64,000 bases of DNA from Paenibacillus roseus. Its GTDB lineage: Bacteria; Bacillota; Bacilli; Paenibacillales; Paenibacillaceae. The DNA lies in assembly GCF_016424485.1 (NCBI RefSeq), contig NZ_JAELUP010000006.1, forward strand, positions 32,859 to 96,858, in the 5' to 3' direction. The notes under the pieces are model-generated. The model was not told the DNA's origin. It did no database searches and worked only from the letters and a program-made list of their open reading frames with translations. Shown here piece after piece: positions 1 to 9,142 of the stretch; position 1 is the first letter of the stretch, and each line of letters opens with the position of its first letter. The translations under genes and the position numbers were made by a program.

Positions 1-1520
1 CTGTTATTGTTACTTATTTTACCTCCAGGGTATCGGTTGGTTTCGGGCGTGATCTGCGGCGCAAGCTTTTTATCCATGTGGAGGGCTTGTCCCTGCAGGA
101 ATTCGACCGTTTCGGGACCGCATCGCTGATTACCCGGACAACGAATGATATCAAGCAGATTCAAGACGTTGTCAATATGATGTTCGGCATGATGATCCGG
201 GCTCCGATTATGCTGATCGGGGGCATCATTCTTGCGGTATCCCGCGATGCTATGCTGTCGCTGATTTTCCTCGCATCCTTGCCGGTGTTGGCGTGCTTGA
301 TCTTTCTGATCATGAGAACGGCAATCCCTTTGTTCCGCTCGCTCCAGAACAAGACCGACCGGCTCAATCTGCTGCTGCGGGAGTCTTTGACCGGTCTGCG
401 GGTCATTCGGGCGTTCAACCGGACAGATTACGAGAAGAAGCGGTTTGATCAGGCGAATGAGGATTATCGGGATATCGGCATTAAGGTCAATCGGATGATC
501 GCGGTGCTGTTCCCGGTGATGATGATTGTGATGAACTTCACCAATGTCGCGATTGTCTGGTTCGGGGGAATTCGCGTGAACGAAGGGGTCATGCAGGTCG
601 GCAACATGATTGCATTCCTGCAATATGCGATGATGATTCTAATGTCGCTGATTATGCTCTCCGTGGCGTTTATTATGATTCCGCGCGCCCAGGCGTCGGC
701 CACCCGGATTAATGAAGTGATTCAGCTTCATTCTCAAATCAAAGAGCCGGCTCAGCCTGAATCAGGCAAGGCTGTGCAAGGACTTTTGGAGTTCAAAGAT
801 GTCACTTTCCGGTACGCTGGGGCCGAAAGAGCGGCAGTGGAATCCGTCTCCTTCGTCGCGCGCCCTGGCGAGACAACGGCGATTATCGGCAGTACAGGGT
901 CGGGGAAAACTACGCTTCTGCAGCTGATTCCGCGCTTTTATGATGTAGAGCGGGGGTCAATCGAGGTTGACGGCGTGAATATCCGGGACATGAGCCAGAA
1001 GGAACTGCGCGCCAAGCTCGGCTATGTTCCGCAGAAGGCGGCATTATTTCGGGGCACGATTGCCGATAATATCCGCTTTGGCAACGGAGATATTCCACAG
1101 GAGCAGCTTGAGGCCGCGCTGGCGACGGCCCAAGCGGCGCAATTCGTAAGTGCCAAGGAAGGCGGCATTAATGCCGAGGTCAGTCAAGCTGGCGGCAATT
1201 TGTCTGGTGGTCAGAAGCAGCGGCTGTCTATAGCGAGGGCGCTGGCCCGCAAGCCGGAGATTTATTTGTTTGACGACAGCTTCTCCGCACTCGATTACAA
1301 GACGGACGCCAAGCTGAGAGCCGCACTCAGGCAGGAGACGGGACAGGCCACGGTCATTATTGTCGCCCAGCGTGTCAGTACTGTAATCGACGCTGATCAG
1401 ATTATTGTGCTGGATGAGGGCAAGGTTGCCGGTATCGGAAAGCATGACGAACTGCTTAAAGGGAACCGGATCTATCAGGAAATCGTGGCCTCCCAGCAGA
1501 CAGAGGGGGCGAGTGCATGA
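1..1520 (+). CDS. ABC exporter half-transporter, 5' end missing
   Basis: The open frame runs in from the left edge (first full codon at position 3), so the N-terminus lies outside the window. The GTG at 78 is only an internal codon, because the 25 codons before it read as normal ABC-exporter sequence (GRDLRRKLF). The visible part holds the rest of the membrane domain and a full ATPase domain with Walker A GSTGSGKTT, signature LSGGQKQRLSIARAL and the Walker B region IYLFDDSFSALD. The residue after the Walker B aspartate is Asp instead of the usual catalytic Glu, as is typical of the degenerate subunit in heterodimeric exporters such as BmrC or TM287. It overlaps the next gene by 4 bp, so the two are probably one dimer. 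The substrate is unknown; multidrug or lipid export is inferred from family. Confidence 0.93.
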   Translation, partial: VIVTYFTSRVSVGFGRDLRRKLFIHVEGLSLQEFDRFGTASLITRTTNDIKQIQDVVNMMFGMMIRAPIMLIGGIILAVSRDAMLSLIFLASLPVLACLIFLIMRTAIPLFRSLQNKTDRLNLLLRESLTGLRVIRAFNRTDYEKKRFDQANEDYRDIGIKVNRMIAVLFPVMMIVMNFTNVAIVWFGGIRVNEGVMQVGNMIAFLQYAMMILMSLIMLSVAFIMIPRAQASATRINEVIQLHSQIKEPAQPESGKAVQGLLEFKDVTFRYAGAERAAVESVSFVARPGETTAIIGSTGSGKTTLLQLIPRFYDVERGSIEVDGVNIRDMSQKELRAKLGYVPQKAALFRGTIADNIRFGNGDIPQEQLEAALATAQAAQFVSAKEGGINAEVSQAGGNLSGGQKQRLSIARALARKPEIYLFDDSFSALDYKTDAKLRAALRQETGQATVIIVAQRVSTVIDADQIIVLDEGKVAGIGKHDELLKGNRIYQEIVASQQTEGASA

Positions 1521-3340
1521 GCAACCGGAGAGGGATGAGTCCAAAGGTTCCAATGGGGGCAAGCAAGCCAAAGGATTTTAAGAAGACATTGCGCAGACTG
1601 CTCGGGTATCTGAGACCGCAGCGCAAAAAGCTGATCACCGTCGCGGTTATGGCCCTCATGGGGACTTTATTTAACGTTGTAAGCCCGAAGTTGCTCGGGG
1701 AGGCGACTTCCTCTATCTTTGATAGCTTTCTGAAGGGAACCAGCGTGGATTTTGCCCTGCTCGGCAAGCTGCTTATCTGGCTAATTGCTTTGTATGCCTT
1801 GTCCGCAGCGTTTACTTTCCTGCAGCAGTATCTGATGGCAGGCGTATCCCAGCGCACGATTGCGGCGATGCGCAAAGAGGTTAACGAGAAGCTTGCGCGG
1901 CTGCCGCTGCGTTTCTTTGACAAGCATCCATACGGCGACCTGCTCAGCAGGGCGGTTAATGACATTGACAATATTAACAACTCCTTGCAGCAGGCTTTAA
2001 TGCAGATCATAACGTCTATCATTACGATTATCGGAATTATTGTGATGATGCTATTCATCAGTCCGCTGCTGACGCTGGTCGTGTGCGTGACGATTCCGCT
2101 CAGTGTAATTGTGATCCGGTTTGTCGCTGCAAAATCGCAAAAATATTTTATTAGCCAGCAGGCGACATTGGGACAGGTGAACGGGCATATCGAGGAAATC
2201 TATGGCGGCCATCAAATTGTCAAAGCGTACGGTTATGAGGACAAAGCGCTGGATACCTTTGATGAAATGAATGAACGGCTCTATCAGACGAATTGGAAAG
2301 CCCAATTTATGTCCGGTCTTATGATGCCCATGATGATGTTTATCGGCAACATTGGTTACGTGCTTGTCAGTATAGCGGGCGGAATTCTCGTCCTGAACGG
2401 CAATATTCGAATCGGGGACGTACAGGCTTTTATCCAATATTCCCAGCAGTTTAACCAGCCTATGATGCAGGCGGCAAGCATTGCCAATATGATTCAGGCC
2501 GCACTTGCCTCTGCGGAACGGGTATTTGCCGTACTGGACGAGCCAGAAGAACCGCAGGAGCAGCGTACCTTGGTTGATCCGAAAGAGCTACACGGCAGCG
2601 TATCCTTCCAGCATGTCAGCTTTGGTTATGATTCTGAAAATCCGATCATCCGGGATTTGAATCTAGAAGTTAAAGAAGGGCAGACGATTGCGATTGTCGG
2701 TCCTACAGGAGCCGGGAAGACGACCATGATCAATCTGCTGATGCGGTTCTACGAAATCAATGGAGGACGCTTGAAGCTTGGAGGAGCGGATTTCAATGAC
2801 ATGAGCCGGGAGCAAGTACGCAGTCGGTTTGCAATGGTGATTCAGGACACGTGGCTGTTCAACGGAACGATCCGGGATAATATTGCTTATGGCAAAGAAG
2901 GAGCGACTGAGGAGGAGGTTGTTGAGGCCGCGCGCAGGGCGTATGCCGATGACTTCATTCGGACGCTGCCTAATGGCTATGATACGGTTCTCACCGAGGA
3001 AGCCTCGAATATTTCGCAAGGGCAGCGCCAACTGTTGACGATTGCGCGGGCGATTATCTCCGATCCGCTCATTCTCATTCTGGATGAAGCGACGAGCAGT
3101 GTCGATACCCGTACCGAGATGAATATACAGAAGGCGATGAAGGAGATCATGGAGGGACGCACCAGTTTTGTCATTGCTCATCGCTTGTCCACGATTAAGG
3201 ACGCGGATCTGATTTTGGTCATGAACCAGGGTGAAATTATCGAGCAGGGCACTCATTTGGAACTCCTGAGACAGAAGGGCTTTTATGCGGACTTGCATAA
3301 CAGCCAGTTCTCGCAAGGGCAGGATGAAGCGGTCATATAA
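1517..3340 (+). CDS. ABC exporter half-transporter (second subunit)
   Basis: 607-residue type IV ABC exporter with an N-terminal six-helix membrane domain (about residues 35-330) and a C-terminal ATPase domain with Walker A GPTGAGKTT, Walker B LILILDEATSSVD and H-loop IAHRLST. Its Walker B keeps the catalytic Glu, but the ABC signature is altered to ISQGQRQLLTIARA. This complements the partner encoded just upstream, which has a good LSGGQ but no catalytic Glu, so the pair should form one consensus and one degenerate ATP site. The start ATG overlaps the upstream stop (ATGA), indicating translational coupling. It acts in the cytoplasmic membrane. Resembles BmrD/YheH-type subunits; the substrate cannot be read from the sequence. 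Confidence 0.93.
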   Translation: MSNRRGMSPKVPMGASKPKDFKKTLRRLLGYLRPQRKKLITVAVMALMGTLFNVVSPKLLGEATSSIFDSFLKGTSVDFALLGKLLIWLIALYALSAAFTFLQQYLMAGVSQRTIAAMRKEVNEKLARLPLRFFDKHPYGDLLSRAVNDIDNINNSLQQALMQIITSIITIIGIIVMMLFISPLLTLVVCVTIPLSVIVIRFVAAKSQKYFISQQATLGQVNGHIEEIYGGHQIVKAYGYEDKALDTFDEMNERLYQTNWKAQFMSGLMMPMMMFIGNIGYVLVSIAGGILVLNGNIRIGDVQAFIQYSQQFNQPMMQAASIANMIQAALASAERVFAVLDEPEEPQEQRTLVDPKELHGSVSFQHVSFGYDSENPIIRDLNLEVKEGQTIAIVGPTGAGKTTMINLLMRFYEINGGRLKLGGADFNDMSREQVRSRFAMVIQDTWLFNGTIRDNIAYGKEGATEEEVVEAARRAYADDFIRTLPNGYDTVLTEEASNISQGQRQLLTIARAIISDPLILILDEATSSVDTRTEMNIQKAMKEIMEGRTSFVIAHRLSTIKDADLILVMNQGEIIEQGTHLELLRQKGFYADLHNSQFSQGQDEAVI

Positions 3341-3606
3341 GTTGAACGAATGCATGTTGTGAATGGCTTGTAGACAGGTTCTATTTCTACGTGAAAAGAT
3401 GCTATACCCGTGACGCTATACCCGTTAAGAAGGAAAGCCGTTTACTTTACACTTATTCAAAACTATTTCACACCGGCTAGCCTATGTACAATGCATCGAG
3501 TTGGCTATGTTTTATGCAAAGTCATGATTGAATTATAGATTGCCATCATTTATCATTGTAAGTATGTTGTTAACAGGCGCTACGATTGAAATTCGAGGTG
3601 GCCTGC
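3341..3606. other. Gene-free segment before the CRISPR region
   Basis: No convincing coding frame. It contains a short tandem repeat: GCTATACCCG occurs at 3401-3410 and again at 3415-3424, a 14-bp period. No strong intrinsic terminator was seen directly behind the ABC genes. Confidence 0.4.
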
Positions 3607-3720
3607 GTGTGAAAGGTTCTTCCGATCGCTGCTGTTCCCGGATTTCTGGAATGAATGGTTGTGAGAGAGGAAATCCGGGAACAGAGGCGAACGCTTCACT
3701 TCTACAGAATCCTTTCACAC
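3607..3720. repeat. 114-bp imperfect inverted repeat (MITE- or REP-like)
   Basis: The outer arms GTGTGAAAGG (3607-3616) and CCTTTCACAC (3711-3720) are exact reverse complements. A perfect 15-bp inner pair also lies at 3632-3646 (CTGTTCCCGGATTTC) and 3670-3684. The whole segment could fold into one long hairpin. It carries no credible protein. It could be a miniature mobile element, a REP-like palindrome or a structured RNA; copy number in the genome would decide. Confidence 0.6.
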
Positions 3721-3955
3721 TCCGGCTATGCTGTTTCTGGTTTCTTTTAGTTCTATTTATTTTTCGCATTTTTCGGTGCGAATGTGAAGCTCACATGATT
3801 TTCCCGGTTCCTTCGCACCTCGAAATTTGTCGAAAACAGGGTGAAATCATAACCAAGTCTAAATGTCAATGTTTTTCTCTTTTGCTAAACGCAGTGTTTT
3901 CCGAGAGATCTTCATAATTAATCCCAATAATGGGTTTATTCCTTCCGTTTTCGCA
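3721..3955 (+). promoter_or_regulatory. Probable CRISPR leader
   Basis: AT-rich non-coding DNA directly before the first CRISPR repeat, on the side expected from repeat orientation (repeats end in ATTGAAAC; the degenerate repeat is at the other end). It contains two nested inverted repeats: GGTGCGAA (3775-3782) with TTCGCACC (3812-3819), and ATGTGA (3782-3787) with TCACAT (3791-3796). Such elements fit a leader that recruits the adaptation machinery and drives pre-crRNA transcription. The role is inferred. Confidence 0.55.
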
Positions 3956-4257
3956 GTCGCACTCCATGTGAGTGCGTGGATTGAAACCATCCCAATTACC
4001 TCCCCGCGTAAGCCCGCCGGCTTGTCGCACTCCATGTGAGTGCGTGGATTGAAACATTTGATCGGGCGATTTGGTAGGATGCAATATCGATGTCGCACTC
4101 CATGTGAGTGCGTGGATTGAAACTAATTGTTGATCCTGTAATGGTACCTCCTGTAATGACGTCGCACTCCATGTGAGTGCGTGGATTGAAACTTTATAAT
4201 CTTTCGCCAACCTGCCTCCGCTAGGGTCGCACTCCATGGTGAGTGCGTGATTAAATC
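3956..4257 (+). CRISPR. CRISPR array, type I-C-like repeats, 5 repeats and 4 spacers
   Basis: Four identical 32-bp repeats start at 3956, 4024, 4092 and 4161. Each begins GTCGCACTCC and ends GTGGATTGAAAC. A fifth, degenerate copy is at 4226-4257, with an inserted G and a changed 3' end. Spacers are 3988-4023 (36 bp), 4056-4091 (36 bp), 4124-4160 (37 bp) and 4193-4225 (33 bp), all different. The GTCGCACTC / GTGCGTGGATTGAAAC pattern is typical of subtype I-C. Decay of the last repeat marks the leader-distal end, so transcription runs left to right. No cas gene lies in this window, so Cas proteins must be encoded elsewhere or the array is an orphan. Confidence 0.97.
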
Positions 4258-4337
4258 AATCAACGCTCCATCATAGAGCGACTAGACCACATCAGATGGT
4301 TCAAGTTCACAATTGAACAACCAACGACAGCAGAAAG

Positions 4338-4376
4338 TGCCTTCCCACGCTTGCAGCCAGGCGGGGAAGGCATTTT
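4338..4376 (+). terminator. Terminator-like hairpin after the CRISPR array
   Basis: TGCCTTCCC (4338-4346) pairs with GGGAAGGCA (4364-4372), followed by TTTT. It could end the pre-crRNA transcript before the copper ATPase gene. Confidence 0.55.
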
Positions 4377-4516
4377 CTTGTCTGCAATCAGCTTAAAACC
4401 TCGGCATCCAACTCATTTCTGATCTGAAAGAGGCATACTAGCCGGCTGCGGACATGCATAGGATAGTTTCAAGTGTGTCTGACGGAAAATGAGGAAGCGG
4501 CGGGGGGCGAAAACGG

Positions 4517-6742
4517 ATGGAAAAAGAAGAGCACCACATCGATCGGTATACCTTTGAAGTGACGGGAATGACATGCGCGGCCTGTGCCGCAAGGTTAGAA
4601 AAGGTGCTGCTGAAACTGAACGGTCTGGAGGAGGCCAGAGTAAATCTGGCAACCGGGCGTGCTATTGCTGTGTTCGATGCCATGAAAGCGGATCGGGAGC
4701 AGGTAAGAAGAAAGGTCGAGCAGCTAGGATATGGCGTACGGGAAGTCCAGCCCGCTTCTGCTTCCTACGGCAGCGGGAGGAGCGGACTGGTGCGTTTTGT
4801 CCTGGCGCTGCTTTTGACACTGCCTTTGTTCGGGGTGATGCTTCACCATAGTGGATTGTCCTTGCCGTGGCAGATGCCTGAGCTTTTGCTGAATTCATGG
4901 TTTCAGCTTGCTTTGGCGACGCCGGTTCAGTTGGTCATAGGTCTGCCCTTTTACAAGGGGGCGCTGCGAGCAGTCAGAAGCGGCGGCGCCAATATGGATG
5001 TGTTGATTGTACTGGGCACATCGAGCGCCTACTTTTACAGCTTGTTCCATGTCCTGTGGCCGCTTCTTGCACACAATCAGGGCACGGCGTCCCCGCATCA
5101 TCTGTATTTTGAAACCGGGGCCATCATTATGACCATCGTACTGCTTGGCAAACTGATTGAAGCCGCCGCACGCAAAAGGTCGCTTCACGCACTGATGGAT
5201 TTGCACGACATGCAGCAGGGGAGAATTCAGGTTGAGAGGCGGGGAGAAAAGCTTCATATTGCTCCGTATGAAGTAGAGCCGGGAGATCTGATTGCGATCG
5301 TGCCGGGAAGCAGAATTCCGGTGGACGGACAAGTTGTGGAAGGCCAATCCGGTGTAGATGAATCGATGATGACCGGAGAGGCGGTTCCGGTTGAGAAAGG
5401 AACAGGCGACCAGGTTGTTGCCGGAACAGTCAACCAGGCTGGCAGGCTCAGTGTGAGAGCAGAGCGGGCGGGGGCAGATTCCTCCGTAGCCAGACTGATT
5501 CGCCTTCTCGAAGATGCACAAAGCTCCAAGCCCCCGATTCAGCGCAAAGCCGACGAGATGGCGGATATGTTCGTCCCGCTGCTGATTGCGCTGGCATTGA
5601 TGACATTCCTGTTCTGGATCATCCTGATTGATCGCGGCAATATCGGAATTGCAACGGAACGAATGATTGCTGTGCTGATCGTCGCCTGTCCATGTGCGAT
5701 TGGACTGGCTACTCCGATCTCAGTGCTTGTAGGCTCGGGAAGGGCTGCCCAAAAGGGTATTTTGTTCAAAGAAGGCAGTTCGCTGGAGACGCTCCATCAA
5801 GTAACAGTTGTGCTGCTGGACAAGACGGGCACGCTGACCCAAGGCACGCCCGAGGTAACGGATTTGCATACTGTGGCGACAACGGAGCGAAGACTGCTTG
5901 CGCTGGCGGCGTCCGCAGAGCAGCATTCCGAGCATCCGCTTGGCAGGACGGTAGTCCATACAGCGCTCCTGCAAGGGCTGAAGCTGCTGCCTGGGGAGCA
6001 ATTTGAGGCGCTGCCGGGTTATGGGGTACGGGCGAGAGTGGACAGACAGGAGATTGTAATCGGCTCCTGGAAGCTGATGGAGCAGACACTTCGGCATTCC
6101 GGGACCGGAGCGGCTTCGGCGAAGCCCTATACAACGAGCAGAATGGAGGCCGCTGGGAAGACAGTGCTCTATGTGGCTGCGGACGGCAGATTGCTTGGCC
6201 TGCTAGGAATTCGGGATGCGATGAAGCGATCCTCCAAGCAAGCGGTTGGACAGCTAAACAAGCTGGGACTTGAAGCCGCGCTCGTAACGGGCGATCATCC
6301 CCGCACCGCCTATGCGGTTGCAGAGGAGCTTGGGATCAGCGGCGTGTATGCCGAGGTGCCCCCTTCCGGCAAGCTTCATATTGTCAGAGAGCTCCAGCAG
6401 AAGGGGGAGCGGGTACTTATGGTTGGGGACGGGTTGAATGATGCGCCCGCACTAGCCGCGGCAGATGTAGGGATGTCGCTGTCCACCGGCTCGGACATAT
6501 CGCAGGAAGCGGCAGACGTTAGCCTGCTAGGGGGCAATCTGACTGCAATAGCGGAAGCGATTCGCCTGAGCAGACGGACAATGTCCAACATCCGTCAGAA
6601 TCTGGCGCTCGCCATAGCTTACAACGGTATTGCGATTCCATTCGCAGCGCTTGGCTTCCTGGAACCGTGGATGGCTTGCTCCGCAATGGCGCTAAGCTCG
6701 ATTACAGTTGTAGGGAATGCGCTCCGGCTGCAGAGGGCTTAA
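4517..6742 (+). CDS. copA: Copper-exporting P1B-type ATPase
   Basis: 741-residue heavy-metal ATPase that uses ATP to pump Cu(I) out across the cytoplasmic membrane. In order: one N-terminal metal-binding HMA domain with GMTCAAC at residues 17-23; membrane helices; actuator loop with TGEAVPVEK; membrane metal motif CPC at 391-393; phosphorylation motif DKTGTLT with Asp435; hinge [10 protein letters not shown] near 637; and the C-terminal [15 protein letters not shown] motif of Cu(I) pumps. It has only one HMA domain, where the Bacillus subtilis enzyme has two. The ATG follows a GGGGGG-type ribosome site. No CsoR repressor or CopZ chaperone gene is adjacent. Cu(I) specificity rests on family motifs. 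Confidence 0.95.
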   Translation: MEKEEHHIDRYTFEVTGMTCAACAARLEKVLLKLNGLEEARVNLATGRAIAVFDAMKADREQVRRKVEQLGYGVREVQPASASYGSGRSGLVRFVLALLLTLPLFGVMLHHSGLSLPWQMPELLLNSWFQLALATPVQLVIGLPFYKGALRAVRSGGANMDVLIVLGTSSAYFYSLFHVLWPLLAHNQGTASPHHLYFETGAIIMTIVLLGKLIEAAARKRSLHALMDLHDMQQGRIQVERRGEKLHIAPYEVEPGDLIAIVPGSRIPVDGQVVEGQSGVDESMMTGEAVPVEKGTGDQVVAGTVNQAGRLSVRAERAGADSSVARLIRLLEDAQSSKPPIQRKADEMADMFVPLLIALALMTFLFWIILIDRGNIGIATERMIAVLIVACPCAIGLATPISVLVGSGRAAQKGILFKEGSSLETLHQVTVVLLDKTGTLTQGTPEVTDLHTVATTERRLLALAASAEQHSEHPLGRTVVHTALLQGLKLLPGEQFEALPGYGVRARVDRQEIVIGSWKLMEQTLRHSGTGAASAKPYTTSRMEAAGKTVLYVAADGRLLGLLGIRDAMKRSSKQAVGQLNKLGLEAALVTGDHPRTAYAVAEELGISGVYAEVPPSGKLHIVRELQQKGERVLMVGDGLNDAPALAAADVGMSLSTGSDISQEAADVSLLGGNLTAIAEAIRLSRRTMSNIRQNLALAIAYNGIAIPFAALGFLEPWMACSAMALSSITVVGNALRLQRA

Positions 6743-6781
6743 AAGCCAGCCAGTTGCCGCTATGCATAAGTTTTTGGTTTT

Positions 6782-6798
6782 TTATGTAAACTACATAA
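6782..6798. promoter_or_regulatory. Palindrome upstream of the phasin-like gene
   Basis: TTATGTA (6782-6788) and TACATAA (6792-6798) are perfect reverse complements separated by 3 bp, about 55 bp before the phasin-like start. This is the size and symmetry of a dimeric repressor operator. The binding protein is unknown. Confidence 0.35.
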
Positions 6799-6853
6799 CA
6801 GGCGTTAAGATGGAACAGGAGCACAAACTGAATTCTGAGGGGATGTGACAACT

Positions 6854-7183
6854 ATGAGAGAACTGTTAAGCAAAGCATTATCGTTGGGGCTGGGGGTTGC
6901 AGTCGCCAGCAAAGAGCAAGTGGAGAAGCTGGTTGATGAGCTGGTTAAAAAAGGTGAAATACGAAGCAGCGAGTCATCGTCTTTCGTCGATGAACTGATT
7001 AGCAAAGGGGAGGAGTCGCGCCGCCGGATTGATGAAATAGTCCAGGAACGAGTGGAGGGGCTGATTGCCGATTTGAAGCTGGCTACCCGCGCCGATATTG
7101 AGCGGCTTGAGCAGCAGATTGCCAGATTGGAGCAGCAGCGCGGAGGTGATACGAAAGCCGAAGGGTATTCCATTTCCGATTAG
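6854..7183 (+). CDS. Phasin-like coiled-coil protein
   Basis: Small charged helical protein of 109 residues, beginning MRELLSKALSLGLGVAVASKEQVEKLVDELVKKGEI and ending in a coiled coil (IERLEQQIARLEQQ). This layout matches the polyhydroxyalkanoate-granule-associated/phasin-related family (PhaF/PhaI-like), often found in Bacillota beside UbiB-like kinases. The ATG at 6854 was chosen because a TGAGGGGA ribosome site sits about 10 bp upstream; a GTG at 6845 overlaps that site and is unlikely. The UbiB-like gene follows on the same strand 93 bp later, suggesting one operon. Whether this organism makes PHA cannot be judged here. Confidence 0.75.
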   Translation: MRELLSKALSLGLGVAVASKEQVEKLVDELVKKGEIRSSESSSFVDELISKGEESRRRIDEIVQERVEGLIADLKLATRADIERLEQQIARLEQQRGGDTKAEGYSISD

Positions 7184-7276
7184 CGTAACACGAGGTCATC
7201 CCTTTTAAAATGCATACCCGTTCATGACCTGTCGGGCTGCAGGAGGCCATTTACAGCAAGGGAGGGAGTCAATCTT

Positions 7277-8950
7277 ATGCTGGTCGCCAAAAAATTCCGT
7301 CAGCTTCACCGGTTTCGCCAGATCTCGATGATTCTCGCCCGCAACGGCTTCGGATATCTTGCCGGAGAGCTGGGCTTGGCCGGGAAGCTTCCCTTTGCCC
7401 GTCATCGGGAACCCGGAGAGGTCGCTAAGATGACAACCGGCAAGCGGATTGCTCTTATGTTGCAGGAGTTGGGCCCTACCTATGTGAAGCTGGGACAAAT
7501 TGCGAGCACCCGACCGGATTTGGTCCCGGCAGACATTATTGTCGAACTGGAGCTGCTCCAGGATCATGTGGCGCCTTTTGACGAGGGACAGGCAATAGGC
7601 ATTATCGAGCAAGAGCTGATGGCGCCGATTGATGAATTGTTTGCACGCTTTGACCCGATACCGCTGGCGGCGGCTTCTATCGGTCAAGTACACAGGGCAA
7701 TGCTTTATGACGGTACGGAAGTTGTGATTAAGGTGCAGCGTCCCCGTATCCGTTCTGTAATCGAGACCGATCTGGATATGATCCGGCAATTTGCCCGTCT
7801 TGTGGAAGCGCGTCTGGAATGGGCCCAAAGCTACCGGTTGGCGGAGGTTTTGGAAGAAGTAGGCAAGGCGCTGCTGGCCGAACTGGATTATAGTGCCGAA
7901 GCCCGCAATGCAGATCAGATTGCTGCCCAGGTCTACAACAAGGAGAAGCTGATTATTCCGGCTGTTTACAACGAGTATTCGACCCGCAAAGTGCTGACAA
8001 TGGCGTATGTGGACGGCATCAAGCTAAGTGAGCGTGAGCGTCTTGACGAGGCCGGACATAACCGGCGCCAGCTTGCAGACCGTTTTGCCAGGATCATTCT
8101 GAATCAGGTGCTGATTGAAGGATTATTCCATGGAGATCCGCATCCTGGCAATGTGCTCGTTCAACCTGACGGACGGCTGGCGCTGCTTGATTTCGGTATG
8201 GTAGGCAGACTGACGCCCGAGTTGAAAAAGCAGCTGGCGGCGTTCGTTATTGCTCTGCGCAACCAGAGTTCAAGCGGCATTATCCGTGCCGTATCGAAGA
8301 TGGGGATTATCCCAGAGGACGCGGACCGAGGTGCCTTGCGCGCAGATGTAGACCAGTTGAGGGATAAGTATTATAAGGTGCCGCTCAGTAAAATAAGCAT
8401 GGGGGAAACTGTCCATGATCTGTTCGGGCTGGCCTTCCGCCATCGGATTACGATTCCGCCGGAACTTGCGCTGCTTGGCAAAACATTGCTCGAGATGGAG
8501 GGCGTCGTGACTGCGCTGGACCCGGATTTCAGTGTGTTCGATGTAGCGGAGCCATTCGGACGCCGACTGTTCAAGGAAAGTCTGGACCCTGGAGCAGCGA
8601 TTCGCAAATGGCTGGAGGGCATACCCGAATATGTCGATTTGTTCTACGAGGCGCCCCATACGTTGAAGCGTTTGACTGCGGTCATCCGCAAGGGGAAGAT
8701 CGGTGTGGAGCTGACAACTCCGGATCTGGATCAGGTGATGAGAAAGCTTGACCGGATCAGCAACCGGATGTCATTTGCCATCATGCTGCTCTCGCTTAGT
8801 ATTGTAATGGGCGGACTTATTATCGGCTCGTCCATGCGGCATCAATATACATTGCTGTGGAAAATTCCGATTCTGGAGATGGGTTTCCTTGTCGCCACTG
8901 TTTTGTTCTTGTGGCTTATCTTTGCGATTTTCCGCTCCGGACGGTTCTAA
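7277..8950 (+). CDS. UbiB/ABC1/AarF-family atypical kinase
   Basis: 557-residue member of the ABC1 protein-kinase-like family. Diagnostic motifs are the KxGQ motif (KLGQ at residues 71-74), the alanine-rich nucleotide loop AAASIGQVHRA, the catalytic region GDPHPGN and the metal-binding DFG in LLDFGMVG. Two hydrophobic segments close the C-terminus (MSFAIMLLSLSIVMGGLIIG and MGFLVATVLFLWLIFAIF), anchoring it in the membrane. In other bacteria such proteins support isoprenoid-quinone synthesis; in a menaquinone-using Bacillota the role is less clear. The ATG at 7277 has a GGGAGGGAG site upstream. Probably cotranscribed with the phasin-like gene. Confidence 0.88.
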   Translation: MLVAKKFRQLHRFRQISMILARNGFGYLAGELGLAGKLPFARHREPGEVAKMTTGKRIALMLQELGPTYVKLGQIASTRPDLVPADIIVELELLQDHVAPFDEGQAIGIIEQELMAPIDELFARFDPIPLAAASIGQVHRAMLYDGTEVVIKVQRPRIRSVIETDLDMIRQFARLVEARLEWAQSYRLAEVLEEVGKALLAELDYSAEARNADQIAAQVYNKEKLIIPAVYNEYSTRKVLTMAYVDGIKLSERERLDEAGHNRRQLADRFARIILNQVLIEGLFHGDPHPGNVLVQPDGRLALLDFGMVGRLTPELKKQLAAFVIALRNQSSSGIIRAVSKMGIIPEDADRGALRADVDQLRDKYYKVPLSKISMGETVHDLFGLAFRHRITIPPELALLGKTLLEMEGVVTALDPDFSVFDVAEPFGRRLFKESLDPGAAIRKWLEGIPEYVDLFYEAPHTLKRLTAVIRKGKIGVELTTPDLDQVMRKLDRISNRMSFAIMLLSLSIVMGGLIIGSSMRHQYTLLWKIPILEMGFLVATVLFLWLIFAIFRSGRF

Positions 8951-9142
8951 AGCTTGAATATGATTTTCAGCCTTGCCAGCAGGATTTGTCTGGCAGGGCT
9001 GTTTATGCTTTTCGGATTATTTATAGTAAAATGGGTGAGGGCAGAACATACGCTATCAGTTAAACTTACGGGAATAGTCGCCCGTGTGAAAGAAAAGGTT
9101 CTTTTGGCAGGACAGCTAAGGAAGCGGGGAGCGAACAGATAG

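Noticed and set aside
3859..4237. Two open frames on the minus strand across the CRISPR array with repeated peptide units
   Set aside because: They are translations of the CRISPR repeats (units such as SIHALTWSAT and NPRTHMECD), a well-known artefact of type I-C repeats.
8954..9142. 62-codon frame with a hydrophobic start (TTG or ATG near 8954-8960) just before the VanX-like gene
   Set aside because: No ribosome binding site before either start and no family resemblance. It abuts the next ATG, but that alone is not enough.
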